Of a stretch of DNA of 64,000 nt, positions 52,602 through 63,640 are shown piece by piece. The notes under the pieces were generated by a model, which made no database searches, was not told the origin of the DNA, and worked only from the letters and a program-made list of their open reading frames with translations. Every line of letters starts with the position of its first letter. Position 1 is the stretch's first letter. The translations under genes and the position numbers were made by a program. The DNA is from Paratinospora sagittata (Eukaryota > Streptophyta > Magnoliopsida > Ranunculales > Menispermaceae), in the NCBI GenBank assembly GCA_035771175.1, contig CM069589.1, positions 28,538,201 to 28,602,200 on the forward strand. The letters are read 5' to 3'.

Positions 52602-55329
52602 TGTAACACCCAGTTGATTTAATTAAATACATACTTTGACTTATGCGTATATCAAGACGTATAATACGTGTATGTTATACGTAGAAGTCAAATATACGCG
52701 TGTATGAAAATACATGCTATATTTATGGAGTATGAGCAAATAAATAAAATTATTAAATGAAGATGATACATATGAGATCATCCAATATGGAGTTGAATTA
52801 AATTGATTAATTTATGGGGTTTGTTAATTCAATATGTGGATTGTAGTATGATTTAATGAATTAATGAATAGTATGATTGAATGAATGAAAGTTAAATATT
52901 AAGATGGAAAAATTGTTTTATTAAGTTAGATGAAGTGCATTGGATCATTTTGTATATATAATTATCATCTCTCATTTCTAATCGCAATCTCTCTCCAACG
53001 TTTAAATAGAAACAAAAGAACTCATTTCTACTCTCAATCTCTCTCACCAATGTCCAAAAAAAAAAAAAAAAGAAAGAGAGAAGAGAAGAAGAACGTGCAA
53101 AACGAAGAAAGAAAGAAGAACGAAGGGAGAAACGCGAGATTCACGTCAAATTGGGACTCACAACAAGTGATTTTTACTTTAGTTCGTCGTAAAATTGATC
53201 TTTAACTAGTGTATGACGATTCTAGAGGAAGTAATTTTAGCTATGTGAGTTGTTTTATAGTGTTTTCAAAATTTGGGTTTTTACCCAACTTAGATGAAAA
53301 TTTGTTCGAAAGGTGGAAAAACACTCTGTAGACTGTAGGAGCCCCGAATATGTGGTTCGATTTCATTTATTTGTTCATTTGAAATTTTTATGGCTGTTGG
53401 AAGTTAGAGTTATATTGAAAACCTTTCGAATCATATTAAAACCCGATGAAACTCCAGTTTAAGGCTATAGAATGGTAGAATGAACTGTTGCGAGTCCATC
53501 GATGCTAATTTCATAATTTTTGGAGACCGTTTGACAATTTTAGTAAAACTTTTCATGTTTCCAATGAACAGTGATGTGAATAGTATGCGAATAGTACTAT
53601 GATCATATCCAGTGAATAAAATGGAATTGGAATCCAATGAAACTTCGGTTTGAGATCATAGAATCGTAGAGAACTAAATTCTGGATGTTTCGATGTTAAG
53701 ATCATGATTTTTGGATATGCTTTGATATTTTTAGTAGCTAAATATATGATTTTTGTGAGTAAAATTGACTTTGGATGCCTCCGCGAACGTGTAAAACCTT
53801 AGTAAAATACCTGTTGAAGGTAGTAGAATGGTAGTATGACGGATTTTACACGTGTCGATGTGGACAAAATAATTTTAGGAATGTATTATATTTTTAATAA
53901 AATTGATATATGTTTCAGGAGAAAAATAAAACTGAGAACTAGTGAAAATATGAATTGGAAATCTGTTTTTACTGTTCTTTCTTGTGGAAATATCTAGATT
54001 GACCACAGAAACGAGATAGTAGTTTTTTCAACTGCTTATGAGTCCTAAATTGAGTTGGAATTAAGGTTGATCTTTATTATTGGTGATTTAAGTGAATTGA
54101 GAAATTAAATATGTAAATAGATCTGAATAAATGAAATTGAATTATAGAGTGGTTGTGACAGGTTGGGTTAATTGGATTTAAATTGGAGTTGGACTCGAAA
54201 ATGACGGTGATTGTAATTAAGTTGAAAAGTCATGTACTATGAGTATATTTTCTTGATTTGGTTCTTGTATGACATTTTAGATATATGAAATGTTTGAATG
54301 TAAATATGCTATGCAGATAATGTTGCATTGTGTTTTAATTTGCATTCATAAATGATTTCTTTTTAGCATTGGAGCATGTGAGACTTGCAAATGCGAGTTG
54401 GTGTCATTTCGTTAAGAATTAGACCCGGATGAGTGTTATGCGTAACCTCATTGTCAGTAGGCCTGTCCTAACAAGGATTGAAGATCCTTGAAATGACTAT
54501 GAATTGGGTAATGAGAGGCTGTGGCTACCTTGTAACGGCCAGACAAGGGTTAGACCTGCTCTCTTGCCTTGAAGGAGGGAGATTGTGGATTTAGTGGAAA
54601 ATGATGCATTGTTTTCTTGAAATCTCATTAAATCTATGTTGTCACCGTGTATTATATATTCGTTGATTGATGCATGTGTTTAATACTTGTTTGAAATGAT
54701 TTTAAATGCCATATTTTCCTAAATGCATATAATTGTCATATCAAGACATATATTCACTGAGCTGTTGATTGCTCACTCCATCCCTTTAATATTTCAGGTA
54801 CAGAGTTAAAAGGAAAAAAAGAAAGTTAGAGAGTGATCGACTCGTGACTCGGATCGTTACTTTATTGATGTATGTGTGCATTGGAGTAATGAATTATACT
54901 TGTGTTAGTTTGATATATGTATCACACATTATATATATGTATTATCATCTAGATGGGATGTGTGTGCATATACAAGATAGCTAAATATATTGGATTATGA
55001 AATGCTAATGATGATGTACATGATTACATAATTACATGGTGGAAAGAAGAGATGATATGATTTGATAAATGAATGAAATGAGAATGACTAGATGTGTGGA
55101 ATGAATGGATTGATGATTATCTATTTATATATATATTTGATTTGATTTGTGGAATATGAGGACAAAAATGTGAATTGTCCATTTTATGGGGAGGTGTTGT
55201 CAAAATTTCTGAAAATTTTGGAAAGAATTGTGAGACTATGTGAAGGTTGACAATATGTTATCTACTGTATAAGGGTATGTACAGTGGATAGTATACTGTA
55301 CCGGTCATGACGTCAGGGGCGTCGTGATA
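52602..55329 (+). repeat. Gypsy D 3' LTR
   Basis: 2728 bp, aligned end to end with 45514-48255. The last bases are GTCGTGATA, where CA would be expected, so the terminal CA has mutated to TA. Confidence 0.95.
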
Positions 55330-55334
55330 GGCTG

Positions 55335-57185
55335 GTCAAGGCATATGACTAGAGATAAATCTAAATTTTTGGGCCTTGAAAAGAAAAAAAAGGAGGAAAG
55401 GTCACCTTCGGAGACGACAACAAATGTGACATTAAAAGCATCGGAACCATTGGTAACGATTTTTTATCCATATCTGATCTATTTTATGTTAAAGGGATGA
55501 AGCATAATCTCTTGAGCATAAGTCAATTATGTGGCAAGAGTTATGACATTTCATTTGAAATAAATAGGTGCATTGTTAAGCATGTAGATAAAACTGTTGT
55601 ATTCATGGCATCCAGACTTAAAAATGTGTATTGCACAAATCTTAATGACATGAAGAAACAAAATGTAACATGTTTATGTGCTATTTCTTATAATGATGCA
55701 TGGCTCTGGCATAAGAGATTAACTCATATTAGTATGGATAACATATCTAGAATTTTAAAACATGATCTTGCCAAGGATATTCCAAAAGGAACTTACTCAA
55801 ACGATAAGGTGTGTGAACCATGTCAACTTGGTAAGCATACCCGATCATCATTTAATAGCAAGAGGCATCAATCAACTTCTAGAGCTCTCGAATTGATTCA
55901 TTTGGATCTTTTCGGACCAACCAAAACCCAAAGCTTAGGTGGTAAATCTTATGTATTTGTGATTGTTGATGACTTTACTCGATTCACTTGGATATTTTTA
56001 TTATTTCATAAATCTTATGCTTACGAAATGTTTATAAAATTTTGTAAAAGAGTTGAAAATGAAAAGGGCTATAAAATCAACATAATTAGGAGTGATAGAG
56101 GAGGTGAATTTGTCAATAAAAATCTCGAAGAATTTTGTAATAATCAAGGTTGCACTCACCATCTATCAGCCCCTAGGATACCACAACAAAATGGTGTAGT
56201 TGAAAGAAAGAATAGAACGTTGCAGGAAATGTGTTTTCAACAAATCTAATGATAAAGACAATCTAGACAAGTTTAAACCTAAATCTGATATAGGAATATT
56301 CTTAGGATATTTTCTCATAGTAGAGCTTATAGAGTTTTCAACAAATCTAATCAAACTGTAGAAAAATCAATTCATGTAAATTTTGATGAAAGTGAAAGTA
56401 AAAAAAGTCTTGAGGATGAATTTAAACAATTAAACTTTGATGACGATGAACCAAAGACAACCAAGATCATAGATCTTAAGACTGAAATACCTTTAGAATC
56501 ATCTAAAAACTCTAGACTGCTTCAAGGTATTTCCAAAGATCAAATACTAGGAGATCCGCGAAAGGTTGTATCTACTAGAGCTTCAATCCAAAGAGATCAA
56601 GAACTTGTTGCTTTTGTATCGCAATTTGAACCAATTAAAGTGGAAGACGCACTGAAAGATGAAAACTAGATTCTTGCTATGCAAGAAGAACTAGGACACT
56701 TTGTGCGAAACAAAGTATGAAAATTAGTTCCTAGACCTTTTCATCAATTTGTTATAGGAACCAAATGGATCTTTAGAAACAAAAAGAATGAACAAGGTAT
56801 CATTGTCCGAAATAAGGCTAGATTGGTTGCACAAGGGTACAACCAAGAAGAATGCATCGACTTCGAAGAAGCCTTTGCCCCAGTAGCAAGATTAAAGGCA
56901 ATAAGGATGCTACTTGCCTATGCTTGTTACAAAGATTTTTCCTTATACCAAATGGATGTAAAAAGTGTTTTTCTACATGGATACATCAATGGAGAGGTAT
57001 ATGTGGAACAACCTCTAGGGTTTGAGGATGCTCAAGACCTGGATTATGTGTTCAAACTCCACAAAGCCTTATATGGACTAAGACAAGCTCCAAGAGCTTG
57101 GTATGATCGACTGAGTTTGTTTATTTTAGATTATAAGTTTCAAAAAGGAAAACATGATCCAACTTGGTTTATCAAACACCAAAAT
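55335..57185 (+). pseudogene. Copia-2 protease end, integrase and RT
   Basis: The protease resumes SRHMTRDKS. A 250-codon open stretch (55497-56249) holds the pre-integrase region (LWHKRLTHISMDNISRIL), the zinc finger CEPCQLGKH and the integrase core with HLDLFG, RSDRGGEF and NGVVERKNRT, so all three acidic residues are present. A deletion follows (LQEM joined to later sequence). RT continues to 57185 with [19 protein letters not shown] and [16 protein letters not shown] (129-codon open stretch at 56823-57212, its tail already in E). The RT YVDD box is not reached. Confidence 0.85.
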
Positions 57186-58474
57186 TGTCACACCTCGTTC
57201 GGACGCGCCTAGACCGGCGGGACACTCATAGGCGGGGAGCGAATGCATTATAACAGTTATCGAGTGTGCAAGTACATAATTCAAGTACAAGTCTGTTTTC
57301 ATTGATTTTAGAATGCATTTTTGTACAGAATGTAGGCAGTCTAGAAACTGCTAATAATGAGGGAACATCTTCCCCAAAAATCTCCTTAACTAATTGAATA
57401 ATTAAGTAAGGGGTACAAAATGAGGGCCCAAAAACACCTTCGCCCAATCCACCCTAGTGGGTTAAATAATTCATGAATATGACAATTAATAAAGAAGACA
57501 TCATAATCATACATCAGATAAACACAACATAACATCATTAACAGTGCACAATAGTTTAACATGTAAGTATACATAACACCGTCTCATAATGACTCTGTGA
57601 CTGTATGTCGGCCTAGGTTCACTTACAAATGTCTATCTCCAGGTAATCCTGGGTTCACATTGTATGTCCATCTCCAGGGAAATCATTAATAATAGTGGGC
57701 ACAATTGCACCAGTAAATAATCCATAAATCACAGACCACTTACGTCCCTAGGTGGTTCTTATTTTATGTATGATGACTATGCATGTGCGGGTCCGGCTTT
57801 TACTTACATTAGACAGTATTTGACAGCTTCTAGTGATGCTTATCAGGTTCGGCATCACCGCGTCCATTGTTAGGATTTCCAGTATTATCTATACTAGTAG
57901 ACAACTTTCAATAGGACCAACCAAACCAGTCCCTAGGTCGAGAGGTGGGAAGACAAGGTCTCGCTTAAATACCAAGTCTTCTAGAGCAACAAGCTGCCTC
58001 CCGTTCACTATTCAAAGTTACTCAGGACAAGACTAAGTCTGGTTTAGTCAAATTGACAGCTAATCCGACGTAGTAATAGTGTACTACGTGGACTCCAAAT
58101 ATTAAGGTATAAGCATGACATGTATGAACACTATACATAACAATGCAACGTAAGTGAATAATAGACATAATGATAAATGAATGAAAACTTTATGAAAAGT
58201 CATAAGACACGCAAACCTATGTTTTGTTTCCACTTTCAAATTGTACTTCTTTCCAAAACTGGCGCTTCCTCCCGAGAAAAACAACTTCGCACCGCAAAGA
58301 GAGTCTCAAAAGAGAAGAGAGAAAATCACAAGGAGAATGAAGGAAACCAACCCAAAGAGAGAGAGAGAGGGGAAAAGAGTTGTGATGAGAAATTGGGGGG
58401 GGGGGCTTTTATAGAGGCCCCATGCCCGAACATTCGGGCAATGCCCCTTTTTTGTGTTAACTAGGGGTATTACA
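57186..58474 (-). repeat. Gypsy E 3' LTR
   Basis: About 1289 bp. On the minus strand it runs from TGTAATACCCCTAG to GAGGTGTGACA. The minus strand has CTATAAAAGCCCC near 58400-58415 as a TATA box, beside a G-rich run (58396-58405). Part of it (about 57995-58365) recurs inverted at the right end of the window. Confidence 0.8.
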
Positions 58475-58500
58475 TTCTACCCCCCTTAAAAAAAATTTGC
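58475..58500 (-). promoter_or_regulatory. Gypsy E polypurine tract
   Basis: The minus strand reads TTTTTTTTAAGGGGGGTAGAA directly before the LTR, preceded by AAAATTTTGAGGGC. This is the usual layout of plant chromovirus-type gypsy 3' ends. Confidence 0.75.
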
Positions 58501-58555
58501 CCTCAAAATTTTAGTCCATGTAGTCATGATTGTTGTCTTCGTGAGATTCACTGCC

Positions 58556-59077
58556 TTAGTCAGCTTTTATTAGATCAGGGTATTGCTGGTAAGGTCCCTG
58601 AATTATACTCAGGCCTGTGGAATCCTCTACATCATCAAACAATGAAGAGCAAATGGACTCGAATTCCTCCGCAGAAGGTTCTGACATTTGCCTGATAGAT
58701 GGTGGTGTAGGGCATTGCGGGTTGCTACATTTCAGGGGTGGCAGATTGCGGGGGGGGGGGGGGGGGGGGGTTAATGCTCTTACGTGTTGTTGCCCGAATT
58801 CGTCCTCCTGGTAGTTTTGGTAGGAGATCCTGCCAGGATGAGGGGCCTGGATTGTTTCGGGCAATTTTATTATGATACAACCATAAACGTTCTGGCGAAG
58901 GAAATCGCAGGTTCTGAGGCGAGGGAGTTGGTGATGTATAGAAGTTGTGGGTTGCTTATGGTCTTGAAGAGCTCCCCAAAGGTTGCCAAGCAGGCCATGG
59001 TGTATATGGTTCTTTACTTTTGTCTGTGCCATCGACAGACATCTGCATTTTTTTTTAATAGGATAAGGTGTTGACAC
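58556..59077 (-). CDS. Extra ORF between pol and 3' LTR of gypsy E, unknown function
   Basis: An uninterrupted 173-codon frame starting at 59077. It has a basic N-terminal half with several His and Cys, a poly-Pro stretch of seven residues encoded by the 21-base G/C homopolymer, and an acidic C-terminal third (EPSAEEFESICSSLFDDVED). I recognise no family. It may be a captured host fragment, a lineage-specific extra ORF, or an untranslated region that happens to be open. Confidence 0.4.
   Translation of the reverse strand: MSTPYPIKKKCRCLSMAQTKVKNHIHHGLLGNLWGALQDHKQPTTSIHHQLPRLRTCDFLRQNVYGCIIIKLPETIQAPHPGRISYQNYQEDEFGQQHVRALTPPPPPPRNLPPLKCSNPQCPTPPSIRQMSEPSAEEFESICSSLFDDVEDSTGLSIIQGPYQQYPDLIKAD
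58750..58770. repeat. 21-base G homopolymer
   Basis: Twenty-one consecutive G residues on the plus strand. Its exact length may be unreliable, since such runs are prone to slippage and sequencing error. Confidence 0.85.
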
Positions 59078-59191
59078 AATTATAATTGTAAACGAATAAT
59101 TTCATTGATAAGTGAAAAATACAATATATCACATCACCAATTATTGTTGGAACAATTCGGGTTATTTTTGTTTGATTTTATCTTCAAGTTC

Positions 59192-61713
59192 TCAAAGTAC
59201 TTTTACAAGTGGAATACTACGTCGTCTAAGTTCTTGAGTTTTTCTATCCAGAATTTGTACCGCTCTCTCCTGATATTTGTTTCCTTCTTCAACCTGGACT
59301 TTGACCAGAAGGACAATATGTAAAGGACCAGGACGATACTTTCGAAGCATGGATACATGGAAAACGTTATGAACTTTGGACATGGATGAGGGAAGGGATA
59401 GTCGATAGGTTAGTTTGCCAATACGTTCGACGATTTTTAATGGGCTGATATATCATGGAGAGAGTTTTCCTTTGATCCCAAAGCATTTGACACCTTTGTA
59501 GGCTGGACGTTTAGAAAAATATAGTCCCCCTTCTCAAACTCAAGAGGTTGTCTCTACTTTTCGGTGTAGCTCTTTTGCCGACTCTGTGCCACATGAAGTC
59601 GCTCATTTACTAATCTGATTTTCTCATAAGTCTCTTGAACTAGTTTTGGCCCCAATTGCGGTCGATCTCCCTTGTCTAACCAGCATACAGGAGATCTGCA
59701 AGGGCGACCATAGAGAGCCTCGTATGGTGCCATGCCAATACTGGATTGGTAGCTGTTGGTTTATGCAAATTCAGCCAAATGTAAGTGTTTAGCCCATCCA
59801 TCATGAAAGTCTAGTATGCAACATCGTAACATGTCCTCTAAAATCTGGATTAAAAGCTCTGACTGCCCGTCAATCTGTGGGTGAAAAGATGTGCTCATGG
59901 TAATCTTGGAACCCATTATACTATGGAAGCTTTGCCAAAATTTGGATGTGAATCGAGGGTCTCCATCAGAGACGATTGTGAGTGGTAAGCCAAGGAGGTG
60001 CACGATCTCTTTTTCATACAATTCGGCTAGCTTGGCAGGGCTATCCTTGAACTTTATTGGTAAAAAGTGTGCAGATTTTGTAAGTCTGTCAATGATAACC
60101 TAAATTGCATTATGCCCTTTATTATTTCGAGGTAAGGCAGTAACAAAATTGTCGCTTGACATTTTTGTACATTTTGTCTTCCCCAGGATGTATAGCGAAA
60201 CTCGAACAATGCATTTTGGTGAGCACTTCTTTTTGAACCTCAGGGTCGTTCGGTAGGCATAGACGTTTCTTGAAGAAAACTGCCCCATCATCGAAGACCG
60301 ACCAGTGGGAAAAATCTTGTTCGCTGAGGATGAGTTCTCTTTTTTTCATTAACATGAGGTCGTTGGCTTGAGCAGCTGAGATTTTTCGAATAAGCTCAGA
60401 GTTGGCAGTTAATTGGGAGAGTCGTGATCTTCCTCCCTCCTCAATGAGCTGTAAGTTATAATCTTCCATCTTCGTAGCCAACTTCCTTACTTTGAAGTTG
60501 AGGGTACAAGAAGCAACGTATGAATTTTTACTCAGGGCATCAGCCACAACGTTGGCTTTTCCTAGATGATATTGGAGCTGAAAGGCATAGTCTTTCAAAA
60601 ATTCCAACCATCTTCTTTGGTAAAGGTTTAGGTCTCTCTGAGTGTAGATGTACTTGAGGTTTTTGTGATCCGAGAAGACCTCAAACCTCTCACCGTATAG
60701 GTAATGACGCCATAACTTCAGTGCGAATACGACATCTACAAGTTCCAAGTCATGCGGCGGGTAGTTACCCTCATGGATCTTTAGTTGTCTAGAAGCATAT
60801 GCAATAAATTGACCATCTTGCATTAGTACTGCACCTAACCCTTGGAGAGAGGCGTCGGTGTATAGTGAAAATCCAACTCCATTTCTTGAAGTAATTAGTA
60901 CTGGTGCTATCGTGAGACGCTTTTTCAATTCCTGGAATGATGATTCACAGGGTGCGTTCCAGATGAATCGTGTGTCTTTCCGAGTGAGTTTTTGGTCATA
61001 GGTTCAGCAATCTTGGAGAAGTCCTTGATAAAACGTATGTAGTAGCCAATCAAACCGAGAAAACTCCGAATTTGAGTAACACTGGTAAGTTGCTTCCAGT
61101 TTAATACCGCTTCAACCTTTGAAGGATCCACTTCGATGCCATTGTCTGAAATTACAAGACCTAGGAATTGAACTTTCTTTGCCCAAAATTTGCACTTACT
61201 CAACTTTGCATAAAGTTGGTAAAGTGTTAAGGTCTGGAAGACAATCCGTAGGTGTGTCTTATGATCTTCCTCTGTTGGTGAATACACCAAGATATCATCT
61301 ACAAAGACCATCACGAATCGATCTAAATATGGTCTGAAGATACGATTCATCAGATCCATGAACGCTGCAGGTGCGTTAGGTAGACCGAATGGCATGACCA
61401 GGAACTCGTAATGACCATATCGAGTTCCGAAAGTTGTTTTATTGATGTTCGACTCTCTGATCCGTAGTTGATGATAGCCGGATCATAAATCAATCTTAGA
61501 GAAGTATTTAACATCTCTATGTTGGTCGAACAAGTCATCGATCCTGGGCAATGGGTATTTGTTCTTGATTGTTACGTTATTCAACTTATGATTGTCGATG
61601 CAAAGTCGTAACGAACCATTTTTTTTGTGAACGAATAGAACTGGAGCGCCCAAGGGTGATGAGCTTTTTCTAATGAAGCATGTACTCTCCAATTCCTTTA
61701 GTTGTTTGTCCAA
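59192..61713 (-). pseudogene. Gypsy E RT, RNase H, integrase and chromodomain-like end
   Basis: RT N-part is at 61483-61713 ([14 protein letters not shown]). RT core is at 60925-61395, with [17 protein letters not shown] and the intact box FVDDILVYS. RNase H and the integrase start form a 268-codon open stretch at 60122-60928 (FSLYTDASLQGLGAVL, YASRQL, NVVADALSK, then IHPGEDKMYKNVK). About 50-60 codons of integrase are missing at about 60150, removing the zinc-binding Cys pair and the first catalytic Asp region. The core resumes with DRLTKSAHFLPIKF, VSDGDPRF and DGQSELLIQ. 59192-59383 gives KVHNVFHVSMLRKY and the start of a chromodomain (QELRRRSIPLVKVL). A stop and frame breaks follow. Confidence 0.9.
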
Positions 61714-61975
61714 CTAAACCAGCTCGATGTTGGACATTTTGTATGGTGGAATTAAGATGGGTTCAGTTCTTGGTATTAATTTGATTTTGAAGTCGAGTTC
61801 CCGAACCAGGGGTAGGCCATGAAGGTCGTTTAGAAATACCATTGAGAATTCAGATATGACTTCGATGTCGTGCATATCAAGAGGGTATGGTGGTGGTGGC
61901 TCATTGTTGTCACTAATGGATATAGATTAGAGTTTTGCTTTGAGGAGTGATGACAGTTGAGCTGTGTATCCATTT

Positions 61976-62380
61976 TCAGATGCCTTGGATCATGACTTCT
62001 TCTCCGGTAGGTAAAGTTATTTGGACTTGCTTCTTTAGACAATCGATCTTAGCATTCAGTGGCGTCAGCCAATACATGCCGAGAATGATGTCAAAGCCTT
62101 CTATGCTCATGACCGGGAGATCTGCATGGATTATGTGTCCTGACATTCTAAGTTTACATTTAGAACATATCTCATTAATGTCAGTACCAGGTCCTATTGG
62201 TGTTGAGACATAGATAGTAATATTGGTTGGTTCAAGTTGCAAGCCTAATTGTGCTACCAATGCAGAAGATATAAAGGAATGTGTGGAACCCGAATCAAAT
62301 AATAGATGTACCATTGTATTAAACAAAGGAAGTGTACCTTCCACCACATTATTATCATCTGGAAGGGGTTGCTGAGCCAC
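61976..62380 (-). pseudogene. Gypsy E protease region
   Basis: A 134-codon open stretch with the retropepsin site LFDSGSTHSFIS and FDIILGMYWL, the typical flap-distal motif of plant chromovirus-type proteases. The active-site DSG is intact. It lies between gag and RT and is out of frame with both. Confidence 0.85.
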
Positions 62381-62439
62381 GACGTAGGCTCTTCCTTGTT
62401 GCTTTTGTCCTTGGCTTTGTTGGTTCTGCCTGAGCTGGG

Positions 62440-63607
62440 CATTTGCAGCAGGTGGGGCTTGTTGGACTAGGACTGGGGGAACTGGTTGTTGCCGCTATGG
62501 AGGGTGGGGACAGAGCCTTTTTACATGTCCCTGTTGGCCGCAATTGTAACAAGTCAACCTTTGATGGTGAGGCGCTTGTTGTTGGTTCAGTTGGCTGTAC
62601 TGATTGTGGTGTTGTTGGCCACCACCTGTCCTATTGCCATTGAGGCGACTCCCCCTGCCATTAGGAATTCCCCTATTCTAATTTTGAAAACCATGTTGGC
62701 CAGGGTTAAAGTTTCAGCCGCAAATGCAGTGATCTCTTGCTTTTGCACGAGGGCTGGGAGGGCTAAGTTTGTACTCTGATAGGGCTTCTTCCTGTTACCC
62801 TGCTGAGCAAAATTTGTCACTCGCTTTCCTCTGTTTCGTTCTCTGTTCTTGCTCCATTTTCTCTTGCTCAAAGTTCATGGCCATATTGACTAGCTCCTGT
62901 AATTCTTCAGCTCCAAGATTGGCAGGGCCCGTCGAATGTCTGGACGAAGGCCATTATTGAATTTCTCAGCCATATCTCACTCCGTTGAGATGGTGGAGAA
63001 AGAGAAGACCGATAGTTCTTTGAACCTGATAGCATACTCACGGACTGTCATGCTACTCTGGTAAAGCCTGGTAAATTCCTGGCGTCTTTGCTTCTTCATT
63101 GCGCCAGGGAAGTACTCATCAATGAATAGTGACTCGAATTCCAACCAAGTCATGTATGTTAGCTCCACCAACAAGTTGGTAGGAAGCTAGTGAAATTTTA
63201 GACCCTTGTCGACTCCCATAGCCTCAAGAGCCTTTTTTAACTCATCAAGCCATTTATGCGCTTCATCCGCATCAATGGTGCCAGAAAAGGTAAGGGGTTG
63301 TCGCCTTTTATATTTCGTAATCTGGTCGGTTTGGTTCTCTGACCCAAATCGAACAGGTGCCTGAAAGGTGATCACTTGATTGGCCGCAGTCTCACGGACG
63401 GCCGTTTGTACAGTTACTTTCATTGCCTCAATGAATCTGACGAAAAAGTGTTCCATGCCCAAAGGCATGATAAAAGGTGTAGGTTAAGGTGGCACTGCCT
63501 GTCCAGAAGTGGTGGCAGTGTCGTGTGCGGCCTGCTCCGTCCTTGGAGACAGCGGTTCCTAATTTTGTGTCTCAGGAGATGCCTCCTCTATTGGACGAAC
63601 TGTTGAG
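62440..63607 (-). pseudogene. Gypsy E gag
   Basis: The minus strand contains an N-terminal Gln/Thr-rich region with a stop near 63560. The capsid region has RRQPLTFSGTIDADEAHKWL at 63187-63468 and TWLEFESLFIDEYFPGAM with RQEFTRLYQSSMTVREYA at 62977-63174, the retrotransposon gag family pattern. After frame breaks comes a zinc knuckle CYNCGQQGHVKRLC near 62515-62556. It forms particles and binds RNA in functional relatives. Confidence 0.85.
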
Positions 63608-63618
63608 CATGGCTTTCA

Positions 63619-63640
63619 CTCACTCACTCACTCACTCTCT
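63619..63640. repeat. (CTCA)n microsatellite
   Basis: About five tandem CTCA units at the junction between gypsy E gag and the inverted LTR fragment. Confidence 0.8.

Larger units (their letters stand above)
45514..55329 (+). mobile_element. Gypsy D: chromovirus-like LTR retrotransposon with wrecked coding region
   Basis: LTRs at 45514-48255 and 52602-55329 are flanked by the target duplication GGCTG (45509-45513 and 55330-55334). TGGTATCAGAGC follows the 5' LTR and a purine stretch precedes the 3' LTR. The interior (about 4.3 kb) has RT, RNase H and integrase remnants in the right order, but with stops every few dozen bases. It is inserted right after the DSG of the Copia-2 protease. Confidence 0.9.
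43310..57185 (+). mobile_element. Copia-2: SIRE-like copia remnant, split by gypsy D and cut by gypsy E
   Basis: A TGTTGGCCTAAGTGG LTR start at 43310 is followed by gag, protease (interrupted by D at 45509-45513), integrase and RT. RT is cut at 57185 by the LTR of gypsy E. Wording of integrase and RT ([34 protein letters not shown]) is typical of SIRE/Maximus copia. The 3' half of RT, RNase H and the 3' LTR are outside the window or lost. Confidence 0.8.
57186..63607 (-). mobile_element. Gypsy E: minus-strand Ty3/gypsy retrotransposon (chromovirus-like)
   Basis: The left (3') LTR is at 57186-58474. Reading the minus strand from 63607 gives gag, zinc knuckle, protease, RT, RNase H, integrase, a chromodomain-like end and an extra 3' ORF. 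The 5' LTR expected at the right end in the same orientation is not there; an inverted LTR fragment is found instead. The target duplication cannot be checked. The left end interrupts Copia-2 RT. Confidence 0.85.
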
